64,000 bases of DNA from Streptomyces genisteinicus (GCF_014489615.1 NZ_CP060825.1:5502001-5566000); one strand, 5' to 3'. Shown: positions 1 through 11,318, counted from the stretch's first letter. Made by a program: numbers and translations. Notes: generated by a model not told the origin, from the sequence alone.

Positions 1-294
1 CCACTGGCCCGGCACTATCCCGCGCGGGGGCACGACACCGGGGTGCACGTCCTGATCGGCGGGTCCGGCGACCGCGGACGCGGCGTCGGGTCCGTGCTCC
101 TGCGGGCCGTGGCCGATCTCGTGCTGGACACCCGGCCCCGCTGCACACGGGTCCTCGCCGAGCCCGACGTGCGCAACACGCCCTCCGTGTCCGCGTTCCT
201 GACCGCCGGATTCCGTTTCTCCGCCGAAGTCGCCCTGCCCGGGAAGCGCGCGGCGCTCATGATCCGCGAGCGCGCCCTGCGGGAGGTGCTGTGA
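1..294 (+). CDS. GNAT-family N-acyltransferase, siderophore biosynthesis (3' part)
   Basis: The frame is open from the first base, so the gene begins outside the window; the last 97 codons are visible. A GNAT acetyl-CoA loop of the R-G-x-G-x-G type is seen (GDRGRGVGS), followed by the usual C-terminal region (NTPSVSAFLTAGFRF). The stop overlaps an alternative GTG of the siderophore synthetase, so the two are translationally adjacent. In NRPS-independent siderophore operons this enzyme acylates an N-hydroxylated polyamine before the synthetase condenses it. The exact acyl group cannot be read. It could be DesC-like or belong to a second siderophore operon. Confidence 0.75.
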   Translation, partial: PLARHYPARGHDTGVHVLIGGSGDRGRGVGSVLLRAVADLVLDTRPRCTRVLAEPDVRNTPSVSAFLTAGFRFSAEVALPGKRAALMIRERALREVL

Positions 295-353
295 CCGAGC
301 CACCGCGTTCCATACATCCGCCGACCCGCATCGGACCCACCCGAGGAGTCCCC

Positions 354-2312
354 GTGCCGAACACCCCCGACCGTCACGACGACACCGGCGCCGCTCCCGG
401 CTCCCCGCCGCCCGCCCGTCACGCCACCCCGCCCGGCCTGACTGCCCGGAACTGGGACCGGGCCGGGAGCCGCCTGCTGGCCAAGATGATCGGCGAGTTC
501 GCGTACGAGGAGATCCTCAGCCCGCTGCCCGGCGCCCCGGCCGACGGACACCCGGCGGCGGACGACACCCCCGCGGCGGCCCACGCGGCCGCATCAGCCC
601 ACGCACCCGCGGCGGGCCGCGTCCCCGATCCGGCCGCGGCCCCGTACGAGGCCGGGACCCCGGCGGCCACGTCGCCGTACGCCCTCCGCCTCGGTGACGA
701 CGGCCTCCTCACCTTCCGGGCCCGCCGCGGCGCCTACGGCAGCTGGCGCGTCGAGGCGGACTCCCTCGCCCTCGACGGACGGCCCTTCACCGACCCGCTC
801 GGCTTCCTCGCGCGGGCCAGGGGGACACTCGGCATCGACGGCGCCACCCTCGGTCATCTGATCCGTGAGCTCTCCGTGACGCTCACCGCCGACACCGCAC
901 TCGACCACACCGCCCTCACCGCCGCCGAGCTGGCCGGACTCGGCTACGCCGAACTGGAGGGCCACCAGACCGGACACCCGTGGATCGTCCTCAACAAGGG
1001 CCGCATCGGTTTCTCCGCGTCCGACACCGCCCGCTGGGCCCCCGAGTCCCGCCTTCCCGCCGCACTGCCGTGGATCGCGGTCAGCACCCGCCTCGCCGCC
1101 TACCGGGGCGTCCCCGCCCTCGCCCTGCCCGCGGACCTCTACGCCCGCGAACTCGACGACGGGACCCGCGCGCGCTTCGACGCGGTGCTCGCCGGGCAGG
1201 GCCTCGACCCCGCCGCGTACCTCCTGCTGCCCGTCCACCCCTGGCAGTGGGACGAGGTGCTGCTCCCGCTCTACGCGCCTGCCGTGGCCCGGCGCGAGAT
1301 CGTGCCGCTGCCCACCGACGGCGATCTGCGCCTGCCCCAGCAGTCCGTCCGCACCTTCGTCAACACCGACCGGCCCGAGCGCCACACCGTCAAGCTGCCG
1401 CTCTCCGTCCTCAACACCCTGGTCTGGCGGGGGCTGCCGACCGAGCGCACCCTCGCGGCCCCCGCCGTCACCGCATGGGTCCAGGGCCTGCGCGACGCGG
1501 ACCCCTTCCTGCGCGACGAGTGCCGGGTGATCCTGCTCGGCGAGGTCGCCTCGGTGACGGTCGAGCACCCGCTCTACGACCGTCTCGACGACGTGCCGTA
1601 CCAGTACAAGGAACTGCTGGGAGCCATCTGGCGCGAGCCCCTGCCGCCCCGCCTCGACCCCGGCGAGCGGGCCCGCACCCTCGCGTCCCTGCTGCACACC
1701 GACCCCCGGGGCCGCGCCTTCGCGGCCGAGCTCGTGGAGCGCTCCGGCCTGGCGCCCGCCGTCTGGCTCCAGCACCTCTTCGCCGCCCTGCTGCCGCCGC
1801 TGCTGCGCTTCCTCTACCGCTACGGCACGGTCTTCTCCCCGCACGGCGAGAACGCGATCGTGGTCTACGACGAGCACGACGTGCCCGTGCGACTGGCGAT
1901 CAAGGACTTCGTCGACGACGTGAACGTCAGCGCCCAGCCGCTGCCCGAGCACGACACCATGCCCGCCGAGGTGCGGGAGGTGCTGCTGACCGAGGAACCG
2001 GCCTTCCTGACCCAGTTCATCCACTCCGGGCTCTTCGTCGGCGTCTTCCGCTACCTCGCCCCGCTCGCCGAGGACCAGCTCGGCGTCCCCGAGGAGCGCT
2101 TCTTCGCCATGGTCAGGGAGGAGATCCTCCGCCACCACGCGCTCTTCCCCGAACTGAAGGAGCGCTACGAGCTGTTCGACCTGCTCACGGACCGCATCGA
2201 CCGCCTCTGTCTCAACCGCAACCGCCTCCATCTCGACGGCTACCGCGACAGCCCGCGGCGGCCGCACGCCGCGGTGCACGGCACCGTGGCCAATCCGCTG
2301 GCGGCACCGTGA
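354..2312 (+). CDS. IucA/IucC-family NRPS-independent siderophore synthetase (DesD-like)
   Basis: ATP-dependent condensing enzyme that joins polyamine hydroxamates or citrate to amines in the cytoplasm. Family marks: the VHPWQW motif, KLPLSVLNTLVWRGLP, the HGEN segment with LAIKDFVDDV after it, and a C-terminal CLNRNRLHLDGY. I chose the GTG at 354 (652 aa) because GAGGAG sits 5 nt upstream; a GTG at 291 would overlap the preceding stop and add 21 residues. Against a usual length near 600 aa, the extra length is an alanine/proline-rich insert at about residues 60-105. The preceding acyltransferase supports a hydroxamate siderophore. The next gene is an unrelated helicase, so this ends the operon. 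From memory, a second siderophore cluster distinct from desABCD lies at this locus in S. coelicolor. Confidence 0.85.
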   Translation: MPNTPDRHDDTGAAPGSPPPARHATPPGLTARNWDRAGSRLLAKMIGEFAYEEILSPLPGAPADGHPAADDTPAAAHAAASAHAPAAGRVPDPAAAPYEAGTPAATSPYALRLGDDGLLTFRARRGAYGSWRVEADSLALDGRPFTDPLGFLARARGTLGIDGATLGHLIRELSVTLTADTALDHTALTAAELAGLGYAELEGHQTGHPWIVLNKGRIGFSASDTARWAPESRLPAALPWIAVSTRLAAYRGVPALALPADLYARELDDGTRARFDAVLAGQGLDPAAYLLLPVHPWQWDEVLLPLYAPAVARREIVPLPTDGDLRLPQQSVRTFVNTDRPERHTVKLPLSVLNTLVWRGLPTERTLAAPAVTAWVQGLRDADPFLRDECRVILLGEVASVTVEHPLYDRLDDVPYQYKELLGAIWREPLPPRLDPGERARTLASLLHTDPRGRAFAAELVERSGLAPAVWLQHLFAALLPPLLRFLYRYGTVFSPHGENAIVVYDEHDVPVRLAIKDFVDDVNVSAQPLPEHDTMPAEVREVLLTEEPAFLTQFIHSGLFVGVFRYLAPLAEDQLGVPEERFFAMVREEILRHHALFPELKERYELFDLLTDRIDRLCLNRNRLHLDGYRDSPRRPHAAVHGTVANPLAAP

Positions 2313-2350
2313 GGCGGGCGGGAAGTGATCGTGCTGTCGGTGGCGACCCG

Positions 2351-2356
2351 TAGGCT
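2351..2356 (+). promoter_or_regulatory. Probable -10 element of the dinG-type helicase gene
   Basis: TAGGCT ends 9 nt before the ATG at 2366 and no Shine-Dalgarno sequence lies between, which suggests a leaderless or nearly leaderless transcript. Confidence 0.45.
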
Positions 2357-2365
2357 GGGCGCGCT

Positions 2366-4336
2366 ATGACGAAGCCATCCCTCCCCGAGCTCCTGCACGC
2401 CGCCGTCACCGCCGTCGGCGGTGTGGAACGGCCCGGACAGGTCAGCATGGCCGAGGCCGTCGCCGAGGTCATCGACGACGGCTCCCACCTCCTCGTGCAG
2501 GCCGGTACCGGTACCGGCAAGTCGCTCGGCTACCTCGTCCCCGCGCTGGCTCACGGCGAGCGTGTCGTCGTCGCCACGGCCACGCTCGCGCTCCAGCGCC
2601 AGCTGGTCGAGCGCGACCTGCCGCGCACGGTCGACTCCCTGCACCCGCTGCTGCGCCGGCGGCCGGAGTTCGCCATGCTCAAGGGCCGGTCGAACTACCT
2701 CTGCCTGCACCGGCTCCACGAGGGCGCACCGCAGGACGAGGAGGAGGGACTCTTCGACCAGTTCGAGGCCGCCGCACCGACGAGCAGGCTCGGCCAGGAC
2801 CTGCTGCGGATGCGGGACTGGGCCGACGAGACCGAGACGGGCGACCGGGACGACCTGACCCCGGGCGTCTCGGACCGTGCCTGGAGCCAGGTCTCGGTCT
2901 CCTCCCGGGAGTGCCTCGGCGCCTCCAAGTGCGCGTACGGCGCCGAGTGCTTCGCCGAGGCGGCGCGCGAGCGGGCCAAGCTGGCGGACGTCGTGGTCAC
3001 CAACCACGCCCTGCTGGCGATCGACGCGATCGAGGGGGCTCCGGTCCTGCCGCAGCACGAGGTGCTGATCGTGGACGAGGCCCACGAGCTGGTGTCCCGG
3101 GTGACGGGCGTCGCCACGGGCGAGCTCACGCCGGGCCAGGTGAACCGGGCGGTCCGCAGGGCCGCGAAGCTGGTCAACGAGAAGGCGGCGGACGCCCTCC
3201 AGACCGCCTCCGAGACGTTCGAGCGGGTCATGGAGCTGGCCCTCCCGGGCCGTCTGGAGACCGTTCCCGAGGACCTCGGCTACGCGCTGACGGCGCTGCG
3301 CGACGCGGCCCGGACGGTGATCAGCGCCATGGGGTCGACGCGCGACAAGTCCGTGCAGGACGAGGACGCGGTGCGCCGGCAGGCGCTGGCGTCGGTGGAG
3401 AGCATCCACGCGGTGGCCGAGCGGATCACCCACGGTTCCGAGTACGACGTGGTCTGGTACGAGCGCCACGACCGGTTCGGCGCCTCGCTGAGGGTGGCGC
3501 CCCTGTCGGTGTCCGGGCTGCTGAGGGAGAAGCTCTTCGCCGAGCGGTCGGTGGTGCTCACCTCCGCGACCCTGAAGCTCGGCGGCGACTTCAACGGCGT
3601 CGGCGCCTCGCTCGGGCTGGCGCCCGAGGGCATCGGGGGAGAGGACGTGCCCCAGTGGAAGGGCCTGGACGTCGGCTCCCCGTTCGACTATCCGAAGCAG
3701 GGCATCCTCTACGTCGCGCGCCATCTGGCGACGCCGGGCCGTGAGGGCTCGCGCGGCGACATGATGGACGAGCTGGCCGAGCTGGTGGAGGCCGCCGGCG
3801 GCCGCACCCTCGGGCTGTTCTCGTCCATGCGGGCCGCCCAGGCGGCGGCGGAGGAGCTGCGGGGGCGGCTGGACAAGCCCATCCTGCTCCAGGGCGAGGA
3901 GACGCTCGGCGAGCTGATCAAGACCTTCGCCGGGGATCCGGAGACCTGTCTGTTCGGCACGCTCTCGTTGTGGCAGGGGGTCGACGTGCCAGGGCCCGGC
4001 TGCCAGCTGGTGGTCATGGACCGCATTCCCTTCCCGAGGCCCGACGACCCGCTGATGAGCGCGCGGCAGAAGGCGGTGGAGGAGGCCGGCGGCAACGGCT
4101 TCATGGCGGTCGCGGCGACGCACGCGGCGCTGCTGATGGCGCAGGGCGCGGGGCGGCTGGTGCGGGCCACGGGGGACCGGGGCGTCGTCGCCGTCCTCGA
4201 TCCGCGGTTGGCCAATGCGCGCTACGGAAGTTATCTGCGCGCCTCGCTGCCGGACTTCTGGTACACCACGGACCGCAATCAGGTGCGTCGGTCGCTGGCG
4301 GCGATCGACGCAGCGGCGAAGGCGGACGGCGCGTAG
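2366..4336 (+). CDS. dinG: DinG-family (XPD-like) ATP-dependent DNA helicase
   Basis: Superfamily 2 5'-3' DNA helicase of 656 aa. Walker A is AGTGTGKS at residues 46-53 and the DEAH box is at 237-240 (LIVDEAHEL). Four cysteines at about 113, 183, 189 and 195 are spaced as in the iron-sulphur domain of DinG/XPD enzymes. The C-terminal motor has GTLSLWQGVDVPG and QGAGRLVRATGDRG. It starts 53 bp after the siderophore gene with its own -10-like hexamer and is convergent with lexA. No LexA-type box was seen in front of it, although E. coli dinG is SOS-regulated. It probably helps resolve R-loops or unusual DNA structures. Confidence 0.9.
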   Translation: MTKPSLPELLHAAVTAVGGVERPGQVSMAEAVAEVIDDGSHLLVQAGTGTGKSLGYLVPALAHGERVVVATATLALQRQLVERDLPRTVDSLHPLLRRRPEFAMLKGRSNYLCLHRLHEGAPQDEEEGLFDQFEAAAPTSRLGQDLLRMRDWADETETGDRDDLTPGVSDRAWSQVSVSSRECLGASKCAYGAECFAEAARERAKLADVVVTNHALLAIDAIEGAPVLPQHEVLIVDEAHELVSRVTGVATGELTPGQVNRAVRRAAKLVNEKAADALQTASETFERVMELALPGRLETVPEDLGYALTALRDAARTVISAMGSTRDKSVQDEDAVRRQALASVESIHAVAERITHGSEYDVVWYERHDRFGASLRVAPLSVSGLLREKLFAERSVVLTSATLKLGGDFNGVGASLGLAPEGIGGEDVPQWKGLDVGSPFDYPKQGILYVARHLATPGREGSRGDMMDELAELVEAAGGRTLGLFSSMRAAQAAAEELRGRLDKPILLQGEETLGELIKTFAGDPETCLFGTLSLWQGVDVPGPGCQLVVMDRIPFPRPDDPLMSARQKAVEEAGGNGFMAVAATHAALLMAQGAGRLVRATGDRGVVAVLDPRLANARYGSYLRASLPDFWYTTDRNQVRRSLAAIDAAAKADGA

Positions 4337-4393
4337 CCGGAGCGGCTGGGGAGGCTGGTCCCTCCGTGCCACGCAGGGAGCCGGGGCACAGCA

Positions 4394-4428
4394 GGACCCC
4401 GGGACCGGCGCAGTGGGTCCCGGGGTCC
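4394..4428. terminator. Bidirectional terminator between dinG and lexA
   Basis: Perfect 13-bp stem (GGACCCCGGGACC with its complement) and a 9-nt loop, between two convergent genes. No U-tract, as is usual in this high-GC background. Confidence 0.6.
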
Positions 4429-4448
4429 GGTCGGGGCCGGTGGGTGGG

Positions 4449-5234
4449 TCAGACCCGCCGGAGCACGGCCACCACCTTGCCGAGGATCGTGGCCTCGTCG
4501 CCGGGGATGGGCTGGTAGGCGGCGTTGTGCGGGAGCAGCCAGACGTGGCCGTTCTCCCGCTTGAAGCGCTTCACGGTGGCTTCGCCGTCCAGCATGGCGG
4601 CGACGATGTCGCCGTTCTCCGCGACGGGCTGGCGGCGGACGGTGACCCAGTCGCCGTCGCAGATCGCGGCCTCGATCATCGAGTCGCCGACGACCTTGAG
4701 GACGAAGAGCTCGCCGTCGCCCACGAGCTGCCGGGGGAGGGGGAAGACGTCCTCGACGGACTCCTCCGCGAGGATCGGGCCACCGGCCGCGATGCGGCCG
4801 ACGAGCGGCACGTAGGAGGCCGCGGGCTTGCCGGTGGTGTCCGTCGGCTGGGTGCTCGGCTGGTCGGAGCCCCGGACCTCGTAGGCGCGGGGGCGGTGCG
4901 GGTCCCTGCGGAGGAAGCCCTTGCGCTCCAGGGCCATCAGCTGGTGGGCGACGGAGGAGGTGCTGGACAGGCCGACCGCCTGGCCGATCTCGCGCATCGA
5001 CGGCGGGTATCCCCTGCGCTGCACGGAGTCGCGGATCACCTCGATGACGCGCCGCTGCCGGTCCGTGAGGCCGGAGCTGTCGGCCCGGATCCCTGGAGGT
5101 CGACCGGGCAGCGAGCGGGTGGGCTGGGGGCCCTCCGGGGGCGTGGCTGCGTCATTCATGGCATGCACCGGCTCGTATCGGTTCTGGGAGCGGTCCTGGG
5201 CAGTGATGGCGGCACTGTCAGCGGTGGTGGTCAC
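4449..5234 (-). CDS. lexA: SOS repressor LexA
   Basis: Transcriptional repressor with self-cleaving S24 peptidase domain, 261 aa. A winged-helix domain around residues 55-115 carries the recognition segment SMREIGQAVGLSS. The Ala-Gly cleavage site is at 150-151 (RIAAGGP). The Ser-Lys dyad is S185 (VVGDSMIE) and K222 (EATVKRF). A long variable N-terminus of about 50 residues precedes the DNA-binding domain, as in Streptomyces LexA. Start is a GTG preceded by GAGAGGGG. An SOS box lies 62 bp upstream on the promoter side, so autoregulation is expected. Confidence 0.97.
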   Translation of the reverse strand: MTTTADSAAITAQDRSQNRYEPVHAMNDAATPPEGPQPTRSLPGRPPGIRADSSGLTDRQRRVIEVIRDSVQRRGYPPSMREIGQAVGLSSTSSVAHQLMALERKGFLRRDPHRPRAYEVRGSDQPSTQPTDTTGKPAASYVPLVGRIAAGGPILAEESVEDVFPLPRQLVGDGELFVLKVVGDSMIEAAICDGDWVTVRRQPVAENGDIVAAMLDGEATVKRFKRENGHVWLLPHNAAYQPIPGDEATILGKVVAVLRRV

Positions 5235-5295
5235 GTCGGCCCCTCTCGAATGGTCTCCCTAGCCGGACAACGGTAGTGGGTTTCGAAAGGTTGCG

Positions 5296-5311
5296 CCAAA
5301 CACACGTTCGA
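5296..5311 (-). promoter_or_regulatory. SOS (LexA) box upstream of lexA
   Basis: Minus strand reads TCGAACGTGTGTTTGG, matching the actinobacterial/Gram-positive LexA box TCGAAC-N4-GTTCGA at 10 of 12 fixed positions. Its place in front of lexA fits autoregulation. Confidence 0.75.
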
Positions 5312-5618
5312 GTGAAAAAATTCGGATTCCTTGAAGTGGCCGCTCATCAGGGTGTATGTGCGAACGGCCCAGCGGGATCACCGGAGGCGCGTGCCGACTA
5401 CGGTAGCCTTCGCCGCCGTGGGCGGTGGCGGCGGCCGCGCCGTTCTCCACCCGCCCGGTGCGGCCCGGTGTGCGGCTCCCGGCGCGCCGCGAGGGCGCCT
5501 CGCCCGGCGCTCCGCGGGCCGCCGTGCGCGCTGCGTGGAGCGGTGCCGCACACGGCGTGTCCGGCGTGTGCCCCGAAGTGCGCGACGCGACACGCGATGA
5601 GGGCAGTTGGTGCGCCAA

Positions 5619-5634
5619 ACCCCAGATCTAGTGG
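5619..5634 (+). promoter_or_regulatory. NrdR box 1
   Basis: ACCCCAGATCTAGTGG matches the NrdR-box pattern acaCwAtATaTwGtgt at 11 of 16 positions. It starts exactly 31 bp before a second similar site, the three-helical-turn spacing known for paired NrdR boxes. Confidence 0.7.
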
Positions 5635-5649
5635 TTGGATTGTGGCAAC

Positions 5650-5665
5650 CGCCCAGAAGTTGTGG
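5650..5665 (+). promoter_or_regulatory. NrdR box 2
   Basis: CGCCCAGAAGTTGTGG shares CCCAG and TTGTGG/TAGTGG ends with box 1. It lies about 30 bp upstream of a possible -10 (TATGCT, 5697-5702), so repressor binding would cover the promoter. Confidence 0.65.
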
Positions 5666-5776
5666 TCCCCCGGTCTTCGGTGCCGTGGGCATCGCCTATG
5701 CTTGGGGCTGCTTCGGGGGGCTCGGCAGGCCTGTTGAGGCCATCTCGTCATGCTGTGAGGAAGGGGTTGGGAGCCG

Positions 5777-6289
5777 ATGCACTGTCCCTTCTGCAGGCAC
5801 CCCGACAGCCGAGTCGTCGACAGCCGTACGACCGACGACGGCACGTCCATCCGACGCCGCCGGCAGTGTCCGGACTGCTCCCGCCGTTTCACGACGGTGG
5901 AGACCGCGTCGCTCATGGTCGTCAAGCGCAGCGGCGTGACCGAGCCCTTCAGCCGCACCAAGGTCATCTCCGGCGTCCGCAAGGCGTGCCAGGGACGGCC
6001 GGTCACCGAGGACGCCCTCGCCCAGCTCGGCCAGCGGGTCGAGGAGGCGGTGCGCGCCACCGGCAGCGCCGAGCTGACCACCCACGACGTGGGTCTGGCC
6101 ATACTCGGCCCCCTGCAGGAACTCGACCTCGTCGCGTACCTGCGGTTCGCGTCCGTCTACCGGGCGTTCGACTCACTCGAGGACTTCGAGGCCGCCATCG
6201 CGGAGCTCCGCGGCGGACGGCCCGCTGTGGAGGAGCGCGGGAGCGCCGGGGCCGCGGAGGTCCCCGTCCCCGCCACCGCCGCCGACTGA
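5777..6289 (+). CDS. nrdR: Transcriptional repressor NrdR
   Basis: Global ATP/dATP-sensing repressor of ribonucleotide reductase genes, 170 aa. An N-terminal zinc ribbon with C3, C6, C31 and C34 is followed by an ATP-cone domain from about residue 49 (VVKRSGVTEPFSRTKV). Start ATG follows GGGAGCCG. It heads the nrdR-nrdJ pair, and paired NrdR boxes upstream point to autoregulation in response to dATP. Length is near the family norm of 150-170, with an extra alanine/proline-rich tail of about 20 residues. Confidence 0.97.
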   Translation: MHCPFCRHPDSRVVDSRTTDDGTSIRRRRQCPDCSRRFTTVETASLMVVKRSGVTEPFSRTKVISGVRKACQGRPVTEDALAQLGQRVEEAVRATGSAELTTHDVGLAILGPLQELDLVAYLRFASVYRAFDSLEDFEAAIAELRGGRPAVEERGSAGAAEVPVPATAAD

Positions 6290-6460
6290 ACCACGGCGGC
6301 CGGCCGGGTCGGAGGCTGTCGGAACAGTCTCCCCGGCGGGCCGGGCGGCACATGACCTGTCCGGGGCACCGCTCTGCGGTGTCCGGGGCAACAGACACAG
6401 ACCGTGCCACGGGAAGATCTGGGCACATCAGGGCGTTTTTGCCCGTATATGGGAGGCGGC

Positions 6461-9343
<2,883 letters not shown>

Positions 9344-9370
9344 TCACGGGCGCCGTCACGGCGTGAGCCA

Positions 9371-9412
9371 CCGGAGGGCGGCGGAGCGGGAGACCGCTCC
9401 GCCGCCCTCCGG
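9371..9412. terminator. Strong terminator after nrdJ
   Basis: Perfect 19-bp stem with a GAGA tetraloop. It lies between nrdJ and the convergent terD gene, though closer to nrdJ. Confidence 0.8.
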
Positions 9413-9444
9413 CGTGCGGGGCCGGGGGCGCGACCCCGGGCGCG

Positions 9445-9584
9445 GACGTGGCTCCGGGCCGTCGGCGTGCGGGCCTGCCCATGACGTGACTCCGGGCTGC
9501 CGGTGTGCGGGGCGCCGACGTCACATCGGGCTGCCGTCGTGCGGGCCCCTGACGTGACTCCTGGCTGTCGCGTGATCCGGCCGG
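9445..9584. repeat. Four degenerate 34-38 bp tandem repeats
   Basis: Copies begin with GACGTG at 9445, 9483 and 9551 and GACGTC at 9517, each followed by a CTCCGGGCTG-like segment and a GTGCGGG-like segment. Spacings are 38, 34 and 34 bp. They fill the space between nrdJ and terD. No protein reading is evident. Confidence 0.6.
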
Positions 9585-9591
9585 CCCGGCG

Positions 9592-10116
9592 TCAGCCGCC
9601 CATCAGCCCGAGGAACGACTCCGGATCCGCGTCGAGTCCGCGCAGCCCTCCGGAGAGGTGCCAGCTGCCCGCCTCGTCCCGGTGGAACTCCCACACCACG
9701 GCCGCCGTGCAGTCGGCGACCCCGGCGAAGTCGGTGGTCCCCAGCTCCGTGTACCCCTCGGCGACCCGCGCGGAGACGTTCCGTATGTCGCCGAACGTCC
9801 TGCGGCCCGGACGCTGCTGGATGACGACGCCGACCACGACCCGCCGGTACGTCGGGGCGAGCCGCTCGAACTCCAGCGTCATCACCTCGTCGGCGCCGAA
9901 CCCCTGCCCCGTCCGGCTGTCGCGGGTCAGGGTGATCGTCCCGTCGGGCGACCTGCTGTCGAAGTGGACGGCCCAGGCGGGAGCGCTGCCCGGGGCCGCG
10001 TCCTCGTACGTCGCCGCCACCAGGTCGAGGTCGTGGGCGGGCTCGCCCAGATCGCTCGGGTCCCATCTCAAGGACACCTCGACCTTCCCGACGCCCTTGC
10101 TGAGACTGCTGCTCAC
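9592..10116 (-). CDS. TerD-family protein
   Basis: Single TerD domain, 174 aa: the start SLSKGVGKVEVSLRW, a D-x-D calcium-binding segment (HDLDLVAATY), the SPDGTITLTRDSRTG strand pair, and DEVMTLEFERL. Family members bind calcium and occur in tellurite/stress-response loci; the cellular role is unsettled. GTG start with GGGGAGGAG upstream. No other ter genes adjoin, so it is a lone TerD, common in Streptomyces. It lies downstream of the DUF1152 gene on the same strand with a 69-bp gap, so co-transcription is possible. Confidence 0.88.
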   Translation of the reverse strand: MSSSLSKGVGKVEVSLRWDPSDLGEPAHDLDLVAATYEDAAPGSAPAWAVHFDSRSPDGTITLTRDSRTGQGFGADEVMTLEFERLAPTYRRVVVGVVIQQRPGRRTFGDIRNVSARVAEGYTELGTTDFAGVADCTAAVVWEFHRDEAGSWHLSGGLRGLDADPESFLGLMGG

Positions 10117-10185
10117 CGGATCTCCTCCCCGTAACCGGCTTGCCCGCCCCGGGTGTTGCGGGCTCGGAAGGTCGACCGTATCGGC

Positions 10186-11145
10186 TCAGTGAGGGATGCG
10201 GCGAGGCGGCCGGGGCGAGTCGACCCCGTCGCGGAACTCCGCGATGGCGCTGCTGACCTGGCGCATCAGATGCGTGTCCTCGATACGGTCCAGGTAGAGG
10301 CAGCGGCGCGCGATCCCCTCCAGTTCGAAGGTGAAGCACAGCGACATCAGGGGGTTGATGAAGAGTTCGCTGCCGCGGGTACGCGTCGTGAACTGGATGT
10401 CACCGAAGAGCCCCCGCACCGCGGCGGCGATGGAGCCGTTGACGATGCTGGGGTGCTCGGGCGTGTGCGCCTGGGCGTGCGCCACCGCGTCGAGGAACAG
10501 CGCGCCCTCCCGTGTCGTCCGCGGCACCGAGAACGCGCCCAGGTACGCCCCCTCGGTCTCCAGTGCCGCGATGTTCTCCAGGACGAGTCCGTGGCTGACC
10601 CCGTGGTAGGCGTCGACGCCGAACCCCACGGAGATCACCAGGCGTTCCGGCAGGTCGATCCCGGCGAGCGCGGCGACGCTCGCCATGTCCTCCTCCGGTG
10701 TGCCCAGCCCGGTCTCGTCGCCGCGCATGAGGATGTCGGTGCCGCCGTCGACGAGCACCACGGCCTCGATGCCGTGCTGCTCGATCAGCGCCCGGTACGC
10801 GGCGCGCAGCGGCTGCACGCCGACCCGGGCGAAGGCGTGCACCGTGCTCGGATAGCCGTGCAGGTCGAGCCAGGAGGCGAGGGTGCGTTCGGGGAAGTAG
10901 GTCTGGTGGAGCGAGGTGCCGGGAGTGACCCGGGCGACGTCGGGAGCGAGCCACGCGTCGAGCGGCAGCCCCTCGACGGCGCTGAAGGTCAGATTGGCGA
11001 GGGTGACGTCCTTGCCCCGGTGCATCAGCGACAGGGCGACCGGCAGCCCCGCGTAGACGTCGAATCCCCCTCCCGCGCCGGCCACCAGAATGCGCTGTGC
11101 GGATTCCAGGCGGGAGAAGAGCGGATGGGAGTGCAGCGACGTCAT
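10186..11145 (-). CDS. DUF1152 domain-containing protein
   Basis: 319 aa. Starts MTSLHSHPLFSRLESAQRIL with the glycine-rich GAGGGFDVYAGLP segment typical of DUF1152, then VVLVDGGTDILMRGDE and ISVGFGVDAYHGVS. The glycine-rich loop after a beta strand suggests nucleotide or cofactor binding; no activity is established for the family that I know. The upstream extension of this frame past 11145 is arginine/proline-rich and antisense to real genes, so I start at the ATG. Its promoter region holds a strong G-quadruplex motif and is shared with the divergent DUF4937 gene. Confidence 0.85.
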   Translation of the reverse strand: MTSLHSHPLFSRLESAQRILVAGAGGGFDVYAGLPVALSLMHRGKDVTLANLTFSAVEGLPLDAWLAPDVARVTPGTSLHQTYFPERTLASWLDLHGYPSTVHAFARVGVQPLRAAYRALIEQHGIEAVVLVDGGTDILMRGDETGLGTPEEDMASVAALAGIDLPERLVISVGFGVDAYHGVSHGLVLENIAALETEGAYLGAFSVPRTTREGALFLDAVAHAQAHTPEHPSIVNGSIAAAVRGLFGDIQFTTRTRGSELFINPLMSLCFTFELEGIARRCLYLDRIEDTHLMRQVSSAIAEFRDGVDSPRPPRRIPH

Positions 11146-11293
11146 GGAGCCGATTGTCCCGGTCGGGCTGCCGCCCCGGAAGCGGATTTCGCCCGGCCCC
11201 GTCCGGCCCGCGGGTCCGCGGGGCCGGCGGCTGCGGACGCGGTGGGGGAGGGCGCCCGTGGCGGTGGGGCAGGGGCCCGGGTGCCCGCCGCCC

Positions 11294-11318
11294 GGGGTGG
11301 GGCCGGGGCGGGGCAGGG
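11294..11318 (+). other. G-quadruplex-forming motif in a divergent promoter region
   Basis: Four G4 runs with loops of 1, 2 and 1 nt, plus a fifth run of three G, on the plus strand. It lies between the divergent DUF1152 and DUF4937 genes. Confidence 0.6.

Larger units (their letters stand above)
5235..5776. other. lexA-nrdR divergent regulatory region
   Basis: Contains the LexA box on the lexA side and two NrdR boxes on the nrdR side, separated by roughly 300 bp in which I recognise no conserved gene. The ORFs here have arginine/proline-rich translations without family features. Confidence 0.6.

Noticed and set aside
594..2279. Long minus-strand reading frame opposite the siderophore synthetase gene
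   Set aside because: Open only because GC-rich codons avoid stops; the translation is a Gly/Glu/Val/Arg-rich shadow with no family features.
5276..5737. Possible small genes between lexA and nrdR
   Set aside because: Translations are Arg/Pro-rich, overlap regulatory boxes and have no family features.
9445..9584. CRISPR-like array
   Set aside because: Repeats are contiguous and diverged, with no unique spacers and no cas genes.
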